A program made the position numbers and the translations under genes. Of a stretch of 64,000 nucleotides of DNA, positions 55,891 through 64,000 are shown one piece after another. Each line of letters opens with the position of its first letter. The stretch's first letter is position 1. Source of the DNA: Antilocapra americana (lineage: Eukaryota; Chordata; Mammalia; Artiodactyla; Antilocapridae); assembly GCA_007570785.1 (NCBI GenBank), contig ML662479.1:227670-291669 (forward strand). Direction: 5' to 3'. The notes below the pieces were generated by a model. The model was not told the DNA's origin. It ran no database searches and was given only the letters and a program-made list of their open reading frames with translations.

Positions 55891-56864
55891 GATCATTTTT
55901 TTTTTACTTGTACATGTTCTACAAATTGCAAACCGAAAATTAATTTTTTTTAATGAATTCAAGTGAGACTGCCTAAATGTCTTCTGAAAAATAAATTTCC
56001 AGATGCTCAGTGCTTGATTCTTTTTCTCTGATGCTTACCCATTACAAAAGGCTTTACTCAGTTACTCAAAATAACATTATATAAAGACATATAACAAATA
56101 TATCCTTAACTAAAAGCAATTTAGTTTATATGCCACATTTTGTAGGCTCATTTGTAAACTGAAAAAAAATGACCTGAAAATTAATAATTTAATGTAAATC
56201 TCTACATGCAATAAAAGCACACATTTCATGTACAGTTAAAAAAGAAAAGGTGCAGAAAAAGCCTTTCTCATTCTAAAATTCAGGGTTTTAAGCAATGGAG
56301 CAAAGCCTTCAAAAGAGGTAAACATTTACTCTGTGGCATAATTAACTTCTAAAACTGTGCTTCTAATTTTGTTATATCATTCAGGTTCCATATTTGGACC
56401 TACACTCAGGACCTGTACTTCTATAATCATGTGGCTATTTTAAGTCTGTAGACCAAGACAACATTCATGTTTGTCCAATTCATAAGACACCATCAGTGAA
56501 CACAGCCTGTGTTCATTAAACTCAGTGAAAGTAGAATAATGACAGCTTGGGTTTTTCTTTTTTCACCAAGAAAAAGAAATCTTCTGTCCTAGGGTGATAA
56601 TTATCATTTCCAAACTGTGATTTCTACTTAAGTGAAATCTGGAAAGCTTGTCTTATTGAGGATAGAGAGAAGAAAAAGGAACAGACAAAAAAGGTGATGA
56701 TATTTACAAACTTCTACTGATGACCTTTTAATGGCCAGCATGGAGAGGGAGAGAATGACTTCTCTGTAGCACGATGACTCCAGGGGACCCCTCCATCGCT
56801 CAGTCCCTTTCCCTACCTATCACCTGAGTCATCCTGATGTTTGGTTAGCCATGGGCAGTGGAAC

Positions 56865-57075
56865 CAAGGGGACCTGAGTTTGAATCCTGGCTTTGACACA
56901 CACTAGCCAGGAAACCCTGGGCAGGTCACTCGCTATCTCCAAAATTTATTTTTCTTCATCTGTGAAATGGACATAGAACTAACATCGCAAGGCCAGTGGT
57001 AGGAGGATTAAAGATAGAACATGTGAAAGCACATGGTTCAAAGCCTACTCCCAATAAATGCTCCATAAATGAGTT
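56865..57075 (+). mobile_element. MIR SINE
   Basis: CTGAGTTTGAATCCTGGCTT, CTGGGCAGGTCACTCGCT, TTCATCTGTGAAATGGACAT and CCAATAAATGCTCCATAAAT form a near-complete MIR in ARPC1A intron 1. Confidence 0.85.
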
Positions 57076-58389
57076 CCCTTTTCCCCTCTGACCCAAGGCT
57101 TTTGAACCAGCCCCAGAAATACACCTCAGGGAGTACCCTTGGAATTGGAAGCACCTACACAGGCTTTACCTTCCTGGCCCTGGAGCTTTAAAGTAATTGT
57201 ACAGTAGGGATGTCAGTTCCCTACTTAAGGTCAGTGTTCGAGACTGTGATTCATCCAGTTTTTAATTGCTCTCATCACCCAACCCAGCCATACCAGGTAC
57301 TCTGACAAGGTCACCACACCCTCCACAGTGTTCAGAGACAGGTTCCAATTCCAGCCTCAACTAGCAGACTAAACCTCATTAGGCAGAACCTGTTTCGGCA
57401 TAGGATTAGTTAACTAGATGGAATTATTGACCCTCTCCCTCCTAGCAAGAGATTTATTTTTCCAAGATGATCCGCTCCTTTAACTGTGATAAGCAGATGA
57501 ATTAACCTTGGAAGGTCTCTGAATACTCTGAGGTAGAAGCAGCCACTTTCACCTACTCCCTCACATGGCAAAAATATCCTCCTGAATGATACCTTCTCCT
57601 TTTTTTTTTTTTAAAGACACCTGAAACACCCAGGGTCTATTGGATACTAAAAGGTTAGATTTAAAAACTGATTAAAGAAAGAGGACAGAACTAGGATAAT
57701 TTAGGTAATTTCGGCAAGGAGTTGAAATAGATAAAAGTAGGTTAGCACCGCCTTCTGGTTCCAAAGCCCCAGTATGAGAACAGATGGCTTTATAATCAAA
57801 GATTCTAAACTACAGCGTATTAAGGGCCTACCATATTCCCAGCAGTGGAGCAATACAGGGTTGAGGCCAGAAACATAAATAAATCTGACACTTCTCTGGT
57901 CCACAAATCTGGGGGGGAGAAAGGTAGAAGAGGAAGGGAAGACACACAGGGAATGTAAGAAGCACGAATAAAACTTAATTGAGCACGTACTAAGGTACAG
58001 GGACTATCCTAAGCAATTTATGCAAATAAGCTCACTGGAGCCTCAGAAACCCTTTAAGAATCTCATCCCAGGGTCATCCAAGCAGTGGTGGTGCCGGGAT
58101 GGAGGGAGGCTGGGCAGTCCGACTCAAGGACTAGAATGAGAAAGGCGCTAAAAAAAGAAAAAAGGTTGCACAGAGGACTAGGAGAGTGCGGGTGGACTGT
58201 GACTTAGGGGAAGGCGGCACTCAAGCAGGGAGATTCTTAAAGAACTCGGGGGAAGCTTCTTCTCAGGTTCGGAAAGGTTCCCCTTGTAGCTGAAGGATGT
58301 AGGGCTGCCCTAGACAGGAACAGGCATTCCAGGGGCGCTCACTGCGCGCAGGGACCCTCTCCTGGACGCTGAAGAAAGGAATGGACTGC

Positions 58390-59060
58390 GCCTGGCGACG
58401 CTCGATCGGGGCTGGGGGGTGGCGATCCCACTCACTACAATTTCAGCGCCGGTGATAAACGCCCACAAAGGAAGCGCAGGGGAAGCAGTCTCTCATGCCG
58501 GCATCGGGGGAGGATCGGAGCTCGGAAGACCGCGGAGAGCGGGATCTGGGCGGGCGGGGACCCCGGGGCCGGCGGGCCCTCGAGAACGCCGCCCCCGGCC
58601 CGTCCTCCCCGCCGCCGCCGCCGGGCCCCGCGGCCTCAGCCCCCGCCTCGCCGCCCCCGCACGCTCGGATCGGGCGCGAGGCCGCGCCCGCGCGGCCGGC
58701 GGGGCCCGGAGCTCGCCCCCGCTGCCCCTTACCTGGGGCCGGGGCCGTCCGGACGGGCTCGGAGCGCGGAATTCGCGGACTCTGGTCAGTCGACGCGAAC
58801 GGGCTCCGGCGGGCGCGGGCGGAGGACCGGGGCCGGGAGGGCGCGGCTGACAGGTCCCGGAAGTGCGCACGGCGCCTGCGCGGCGCGGCGGCGCGGGCTG
58901 TCGGCGCATGCGCGCCTGGGCGGGCGCGCGCGCGGCGGGGAGGGGCGGCGCCTCGGGTCGGCGTCGGGGGAGCGCCGGAGCCGGTGGCCGGCCGCCGTGG
59001 ACCGCTTTCGTCCCGAGACTCGCGGGCCGAAGTGTGGAGCCTTGGCGCCTTCACAAGTGC
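58390..59060. promoter_or_regulatory. ARPC1A: ARPC1A CpG-island promoter
   Basis: Dense CpG around the predicted first exon. GCGCATGCGC at 58904-58913 is a palindromic NRF1 consensus. CCGGAAGTG at 58857-58865 is an ETS consensus. Several GGGCGG-like Sp1 sites are present and no TATA box is seen. Confidence 0.8.
58733..58800 (-). other. ARPC1A: ARPC1A non-coding first exon (5' UTR)
   Basis: Minus-strand sequence ends at 58733 with a strong donor (CCCCAG|gtaagg). It includes the 24-bp block at 58774-58797 that matches the ARPC1B first exon at 23 of 24 positions. The upstream limit is not determinable from sequence. Confidence 0.65.
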
Positions 59061-60364
59061 TTACGTCACGGAGTGAATTCCTGAGAATTGCGACCTTTTG
59101 AGCCACACGGACCGACAAACCCCTACGTTTTTCCCTTCCTCTGTGAGGAGGCCTCTTCAGAGCCCGCCCGCCCTCTGTGGAGGTCTCTCCCAGGAACGTT
59201 CTCTACCCTTCTTGGGTCAGAATCGTTCCCTACTCCCGAGGTGGCGTCACAGGACCGAGGAGTTGGGGGAGTTCAGCCGTCCCCCAAACTCAGGAAGACA
59301 GGGACCTGAACCCCACTTTCCACCAGACTGGCTGCCCTTGAATTCAGAGAGATGATGGACCAGCTCTCCTGGCCCTGGGGTGATTGACCCGGAAACTTGT
59401 CAGGTGCTGTTCACCGCAGTGAACTTGTCAGATTCCTGACTTCACAGCCACACATACTGTCTTCTCTGGGGCTGTTTAGGCAGCGCTAATGCGCTGGAAT
59501 AATTGGTTGTCTTTGGTCCCTTGGCAGCAAGGTCTTTGGTCCTAGGGCGTTCTAGGGCACATTGAGAATAAAAAGATCATTTTCAGTTAATAACTCCCTC
59601 CTGGAGACAGCATCCTGGCAGAGGAAGGACCGCACGTGGAAGCAAGGATTCTTGTGTCTCCAAATCAGATGAACGAATCCGGAAGTATGTAGAGTTGTTA
59701 CCCAGAGTCAGAATACCAACAGTGTTTTACTTAGATCCCACCTCTTTACAAAGGAGTTCCTTCTTTGAAGGCGTTTATAGTCTGGGTAAATGAGAGTGAC
59801 ACATGCAAATCAATAATACCAGACTCTATGATAAATGACAAGGTAAGAAATAGTTCAGCCCCAGAAGAGTAACAGTGAGACATTTTAATGTTTCACTGAT
59901 TCTATCTTTTGAGTTAATATTTTGCATTCCAGCCTAGACAAAGCTTACCATTCGATGCATTTTCTTTCGTATTTTATGAGCCATTCCGGATGGTAGACTC
60001 TTAGTTCCTCAGGGGCTCTTAAGTGAAACCATAATGTTCTATAACTGAGGAAACAGGACCAGAGGTTTTCGAGACTCCAGGAAGATTTTGATGGAAGTCA
60101 GTGGCAATGCTGACATGATTCCTAGTCAGGAACATTGCCCCCTAATCCCATTATGGTCTGGTGTAAGAACTTAGGAATTACAAGGAAATCAAGTTATTCT
60201 TAGTGTGTGTTTTTTAGACTACTGTGATGACCCTGATCTAGTATCCAATATGAGGATTGTGCCCTTTAAAAAATCAATTCCAGGGAGGTTGGTACTTAGA
60301 AATGGGAAACAGGAGGAAGGGAGCGGTTGGACACTGCTATGGATGATTTTATTTGCATTATTGA

Positions 60365-60560
60365 TTCACTTGGAATTGATTTTATTAAGCGCACGCCCCT
60401 CCTGTCGTGTTGTGCTTTCTTTTTTATGTCTGGATGTAGGATCTCTTTTTTGGTTGGTTCCAGTCTTCTTTATCAATGGCTGTTTAGCAATTAGTTGTAA
60501 TTTTGATGAGCTCTTTAGAGGCAGTGAACTCAAGGTCCTACTACTCTGCCATCTTGTCCC
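60365..60560 (-). mobile_element. L1 LINE 5'-end (5' UTR) fragment
   Basis: On the minus strand it begins GGACAAGATGGCAGAGTAG and continues with AAGAAGACTGGAACCAACC and GACAGGAGGGGCG, the opening of ruminant L1 5' UTRs. Nothing downstream resembles ORF1 or ORF2, so only the 5' end survives. Confidence 0.65.
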
Positions 60561-61159
60561 ATCCCCCTCAATTGGAATTGGAATAGGACTAGATTGGAGT
60601 TTTGGTCGAGCTTCAAACAATGAGTATTCACCAAGTGACAAGTATTGTCAGGCATTTTGTGCAGTGTACAAAAGAGTTGGGTGAAATTCCACTGTCCTTA
60701 AGGAACTTAGAGACTAGGGTAAAACCAGTTCACAGATGTCTTAAGGAAATGCACAGTACCTTGAACCTGGAAGTGCCTAGTTAATGTCTGTTGAATGAAA
60801 CGATGAATAAAGGAAATAGTCTTGAGATTTCAATTGGTCACTCCCGGTTGTGAATGGGAAAGGGGGTTTGTACAGTTAGGAACGTCAAGAACATAACCAA
60901 TCGTACGTTGGAAAGATAATGTGTTGGCAAAGATCTAAGAATTTCCTCCTGTTCAGGAGACCTTTGATATAGTATCTGGAATGTGGATTTGGAGAGTAAG
61001 AAGATTGGTTCTTGCTTGTGCCACCAGCTGAATGACAGTGAGCACTTATTGCCAGTCTGCCTCCACTTCTGTCTCTTGCATGGGTTAATGTTAGCCACCT
61101 ATTCCCCACAAGACTCTTGAAAATATTATTGAATCTGCCTATAAAACTTACAAGTTAAC

Positions 61160-61288
61160 AGGGACTTCTCTGGTGGCCCAGTGGTTAAGACTTTGTGATT
61201 CCACTGCAGGAGGCATGCCTTTGACCCCTGGTCCTGGAACTAAGATCCCACATGCCATGTGATGTGGCCAAAAAGTTAAAAAAAAAAA
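61160..61288 (+). mobile_element. CHR-type tRNA SINE
   Basis: GGGACTTCTCTGGTGGCCC through TGGCCAAAAAGTT and an A13-like tail. Confidence 0.85.
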
Positions 61289-61462
61289 AAAGTTAACAAA
61301 AGGACAAAACTATAAACGCATACTCTGTTAATAATCCTTATGAGTTAGATATTGTCCCAAGTGCTGGGTGTGGTCCTAAGGAGGGAAATTTTCCTGTAGG
61401 AAAGGTCTTACACAATTCAGTGCAGAGGGATTGAAAAATGCATGCAGATTTTTCCCCTCTAG

Positions 61463-61541
61463 GCTGATCATCCAGCTCATTTCTGTAGCGAAGGAGTGGG
61501 GCCAGTTTATGGGGTGTCTAGGGAAGTAAGATAGTCTCAGA
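61463..61541 (+). repeat. 79-bp duplicated segment, copy 1
   Basis: Starts GCTGATCATCCAGCTCATTT and ends AGATAGTCTCAGA. About 90 percent identical (8 mismatches by hand, no gap) to 61795-61873. Confidence 0.85.
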
Positions 61542-61742
61542 TGACTTCTCTGGTGGCTCAAACCGTGAAGAGTCTGCCTACAACGTAGGAGACCCAGGTT
61601 CTATCCCTGGGTCAGGAAGATCCCCTGGAGAAGGAAATGGCAACCCACTCCAGCATTCTTGCCTGGAGAATCCCAGGGACGGAGGAGCCAGCTACAGTCC
61701 ATGGGGTCACAGAGAGTCGGACATGACAGAGCCACTAATGCA
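61541..61742 (+). mobile_element. Bov-tA SINE between duplicated segments
   Basis: ACTTCTCTGGTGGCTCAAAC through AGTCGGACATGACAGAGCC. It is followed by about 50 bases (GCTGATTTACAATGTTATTA onward) common in cetartiodactyl repeats. Confidence 0.9.
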
Positions 61743-61794
61743 TAGCTGATTTACAATGTTATTAGTTTCAGGTGTTCAGCAAAGTGGTTCAAAA

Positions 61795-61873
61795 GCTGAT
61801 CATCCAGTTCATTTCTGTAGTGCAGGGATGGGACCAGTTTATGGGGTGTCTAGGGATGTGAGATAGTCTCAGA
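61795..61873 (+). repeat. 79-bp duplicated segment, copy 2
   Basis: Direct-orientation partner of 61463-61541, sharing CCAGTTTATGGGGTGTCTAG. The spacing is 332 bases. Confidence 0.85.
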
Positions 61874-62124
61874 GGTATGTAAATAGCATACTATCACAAA
61901 TAACCAAACTTAGAAGAGCAGACACATAAGCATACTTATGGATACAAAGTATCATTTTCCTAATTTGATAAGTGAAATCTGTAGTCACCAGCCTGTAAAT
62001 CTCCCGAAGGGCCACTTCTTACACATTTTGTTTCTAACACATTTTTAAAATGTTTTTTATGCAATCTATTATTTTTTTAAAAAAGGTATGATAGCCTAGA
62101 AGAGTTCATTAATTTTGGAGATAA

Positions 62125-62240
62125 ATAGAACTGGGTTCAAACTCTGACTCTGCAGTTTACCAGCTACAGTCATATGTAACTTTGGGCAAGTCAAACAACT
62201 TCTCTGTTTCTGTCAAATAAGGATAATAGTTCTTAGGTCT
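62125..62240 (+). mobile_element. MIR SINE relic
   Basis: CTGGGTTCAAACTCTGACTC, TTTGGGCAAGTCAAACAACT and TCTGTTTCTGTCAAATAAGG match the MIR body. Confidence 0.75.
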
Positions 62241-62261
62241 TCTCTTGGATTCATTTTTTTA

Positions 62262-62382
62262 AAAAATTTTGGCCACCCCGTGTGGCATGTGGGATCTTAG
62301 TTCCCCAAGTGGCATGTGGGATCTCGGTTTTCTCTGACAGTGAAAGTGCAGTTTTAACCATTGGACCATCAGGAAGGTCCCA
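62262..62382 (-). mobile_element. CHR-type tRNA SINE with internal repeat
   Basis: Plus strand from TTTTGGCCACCCCGTGTGG to GGACCATCAGGAAGGTCCC. A GGCATGTGGGATCT motif occurs twice. Confidence 0.75.
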
Positions 62383-62689
62383 GTAACCATTAAAAAAATT
62401 ACCCGATTTGTCATATTTTTTTTGCTAAATCCTACTGCATTAATGATATGTTTTTTACACATTTACATTGTTTATTTGCTTTATAGTACATGTCTGTTAA
62501 AGGTAATATTTAATTCTCATAAAATACAGTGCATGTCATGTACTGCTCAACAAATGTAATCACTATGGAGGTCATTAAACGTCAAATAATTACATAATTA
62601 GTGTTTAAATTGTTTATATTATGTGGAAATGTTTGAAGAATTTTTTATAGGTGTTTAGAAGGTTTTTAGTGATATCTTTTTTTAAAAAT

Positions 62690-63003
62690 TGCATTTATTT
62701 TATTTTTGGCTGTGCTGGATCTTCATTGCCATGTGGCCTTTTTCTCCAGTTGTGGAGAGCAGAGACTACTCTCTAGTTGTGGTGCACGGGCTTGTTGCAA
62801 TGGCTTCTCTTGTTGCAGAGTGTGGGCTCCAGGCATGAGGACTTCAGTAGTTGTGGCTCCCAGGCTGTAGAGCACAGGCTCAGTGGTTGTGGCACATGGG
62901 CTTAGTTGCTCTGGCGCCTTTGGGATCTCCCTGGACCAGGATCGAACCCATGTCTGCTGCATTGGAGGTGGATTCCTTACCACTGAGATACCAGGGAAGC
63001 TCC
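62690..63003 (-). mobile_element. CHR-type tRNA SINE, long form
   Basis: Plus strand TTTTGGCTGTGCTGGATCTT to GATACCAGGGAAGCTCC, near full length with the repeated GTTGTGG body. It lies 170 bases past candidate exon B at 63172. Confidence 0.9.
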
Positions 63004-63171
63004 TAAAAGTTGGTTTTTAAAACATGTCTGTAGAAAAAAAAGTATGATGGGATCACTGCTCCAAAGCCTCAGGATACATTTTTCATTAGCCTAAGCCAGG
63101 TTTCAGGGTTCAGAGGAGAGAACAGTCCCTTATAATAGCCAGCAGGTTCCCTTCCAGTCTTGTGGATTTAC

Positions 63172-63593
63172 CATATACCTCAGGTTGGCCTTTTCACAAC
63201 AGACCTCCAACCTCAGTTCCTGGTAGCGTGTGGGTGGAAGGGCAACAGTCTGTGATTTCTGGAAACACTCAAAATTGTGCTCCCTGGGAGTTGACCCAGA
63301 ACCTGCTGGGTTCCCTACAAGGACCCAGGATTGGTTCACATGTGAAAGGAGGAGGAGGAAGCTAATTGGTTTATGTACCTTCCAATGTTGCTGGGATTTG
63401 CTTTAATCAGGAATAGGAACATACACAGATGTGGAAATGATTGTCATGAAGGAGGACGTGTACTCACTCGGAGACCTGTCCCTGGAGGCAGGAGGTACGG
63501 CCTGACATGCCACACAGGGCCTTGTGGGGAAGCCCCAGGGCTGGTCAGGAGCCAGAGGAGCAAGAGGAAAGCAGGCGCACGGGCTTTCACCAT
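63172..63593 (-). CDS. Candidate secreted-protein gene, first two exons (unrecognised)
   Basis: Not a gene I can name. ATG at 63593 has a strong Kozak context (aaccATGG). Exon A (63593-63468, 42 codons) encodes a classic signal peptide: basic start MVKAR, hydrophobic core AFLLLLWLL, then a small-residue cleavage region near SPGAS. It ends at CGA|gtgagt. After a 209-bp intron, acceptor tttccag opens exon B (63258-63172, 29 codons), ending at ATG|gtaaat. Both junctions are phase 0, so a 71-residue reading frame continues. Exon B ends LEVCCEKANLRYM, whose V-C-x-x-x-x-L-x-x-x-V pattern recalls strand A of ZP-N domains; that is only a resemblance. Without a splice the frame stops soon after. Exon C was not found. 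The alternatives are a decayed gene or chance. Confidence 0.35.
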
Positions 63594-64000
63594 GGTTCCC
63601 ACAGGAAGGAAAGGGGGCGGCCGGGTGAGCAGGGTCAGGATTGGCTGGTGGAGTGATTTCAGTGGGCTCTGGGGCAGAGGGGTGGTCCCTTGTTGTCTGG
63701 TCCTGGTCCTGGGATGATTAGGGAGGGAAGTATTGCCTCCCAGGGTACAAGAACAGGGTAGAGGAGGTGGTTCAGAGTGTGGGCTGGATTGGTGAGTCTG
63801 TGTATGAGAGACATTTGCTGTCCCTGAGAATCGGCAGCCCTGGGAGAGGCAGCGTCTCCTCAGCCAGGGAGGCCCCAGGTGCCAGAGCTTCAAGAATATA
63901 GAAAATAAATCATATATATTTAATATAACCAGTGATACAAAATTTAGCAGTCTCAAAAACTATCCCAAAACGTTTAGCAAAACCATCTAAATAAACGTTT
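63594..64000. other. Right-edge sequence upstream of the candidate gene
   Basis: No repeat or gene is recognised. An ATTGG (CCAAT on the minus strand) lies at 63640-63644, about 50 bases upstream of the candidate ATG. The last 130 bases are AT-rich. Confidence 0.4.

Larger units (their letters stand above)
58815..63171. other. Region upstream of ARPC1A, repeat-rich
   Basis: Beyond the CpG island this contains an L1 5'-end fragment, three CHR-type SINEs, a Bov-tA SINE flanked by a 79-bp duplication, and a MIR. In human the next genes are MYH16 and KPNA7, but I see no myosin-rod or importin coding exon here. Further exons of the candidate gene at 63172-63593 could lie here unseen. Confidence 0.6.

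Noticed and set aside
58419..59076. Open frames of 203, 193 and 143 aa around the ARPC1A promoter
   Set aside because: Same composition artefact in a CpG island, overlapping on both strands and covering the non-coding first exon.
60205..60684. 159-aa plus-strand open frame
   Set aside because: It reads antisense through the L1 5'-end fragment, and its hydrophobic look comes from T-rich sequence.
63444..63956. Reading the full 170-aa minus-strand frame as one protein
   Set aside because: The N-terminal 120 residues have no coding character. The downstream ATG at 63593 with signal peptide and donor is the better model.
59100..64000. MYH16 or KPNA7 exons expected from human synteny
   Set aside because: No myosin-rod heptad sequence or armadillo-repeat exon seen on either strand.

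Overview
This is genomic DNA from a ruminant mammal, probably a bovid. The evidence is GT-AG spliced vertebrate genes, CpG-island promoters, BovB-tailed Bov-tA SINEs, a BovB (RTE) LINE fragment and many cetartiodactyl CHR-type tRNA SINEs. Gene content and order match the ARPC1A-ARPC1B-PDAP1-BUD31-PTCD1 block of human 7q22.1 in inverted orientation. I cannot tell cattle from sheep, goat or other ruminants by reading alone.

Layout, left to right. (1) 189-2877 (+): the last three coding exons of PTCD1, a mitochondrial pentatricopeptide-repeat protein; its 5' part lies off the window. (2) 3454-8127 (-): complete BUD31 coding sequence (4 coding exons, 144 aa), a spliceosome-associated G10 protein, tail-to-tail with PTCD1. 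(3) 10238-19040 (+): complete PDAP1 (6 exons, 182 aa), head-to-head with BUD31 across one CpG island, with a (GCC)10 tract just before its ATG. (4) 21274-27127 (-): complete ARPC1B coding sequence (9 coding exons, 372 aa), with a non-coding first exon in the CpG island near 33.2 kb. (5) 38206-53553 (-): complete ARPC1A coding sequence (9 coding exons, 370 aa), with a non-coding first exon near 58.73 kb. (6) 58.8-64.0 kb: mostly repeats, plus a two-exon candidate for an unrecognised secreted protein on the minus strand (63172-63593).

ARPC1A and ARPC1B are tandem paralogues encoding alternative copies of the seven-bladed WD40 subunit of the Arp2/3 actin-nucleating complex. Their nine coding exons share every intron phase, and seven of the nine have identical lengths. 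Their non-coding first exons share a 24-bp segment with one mismatch, in otherwise dissimilar GC-rich sequence. PTCD1, BUD31 and PDAP1 are unrelated housekeeping functions that share promoter or terminator space.

The rest is introns and intergenic DNA with SINEs, a solo LTR, a BovB 3' end, an L1 5'-end fragment, MIR/L2 relics and short tandem repeats. Repeat families were assigned by recognition, not by a masking run, so boundaries are approximate.
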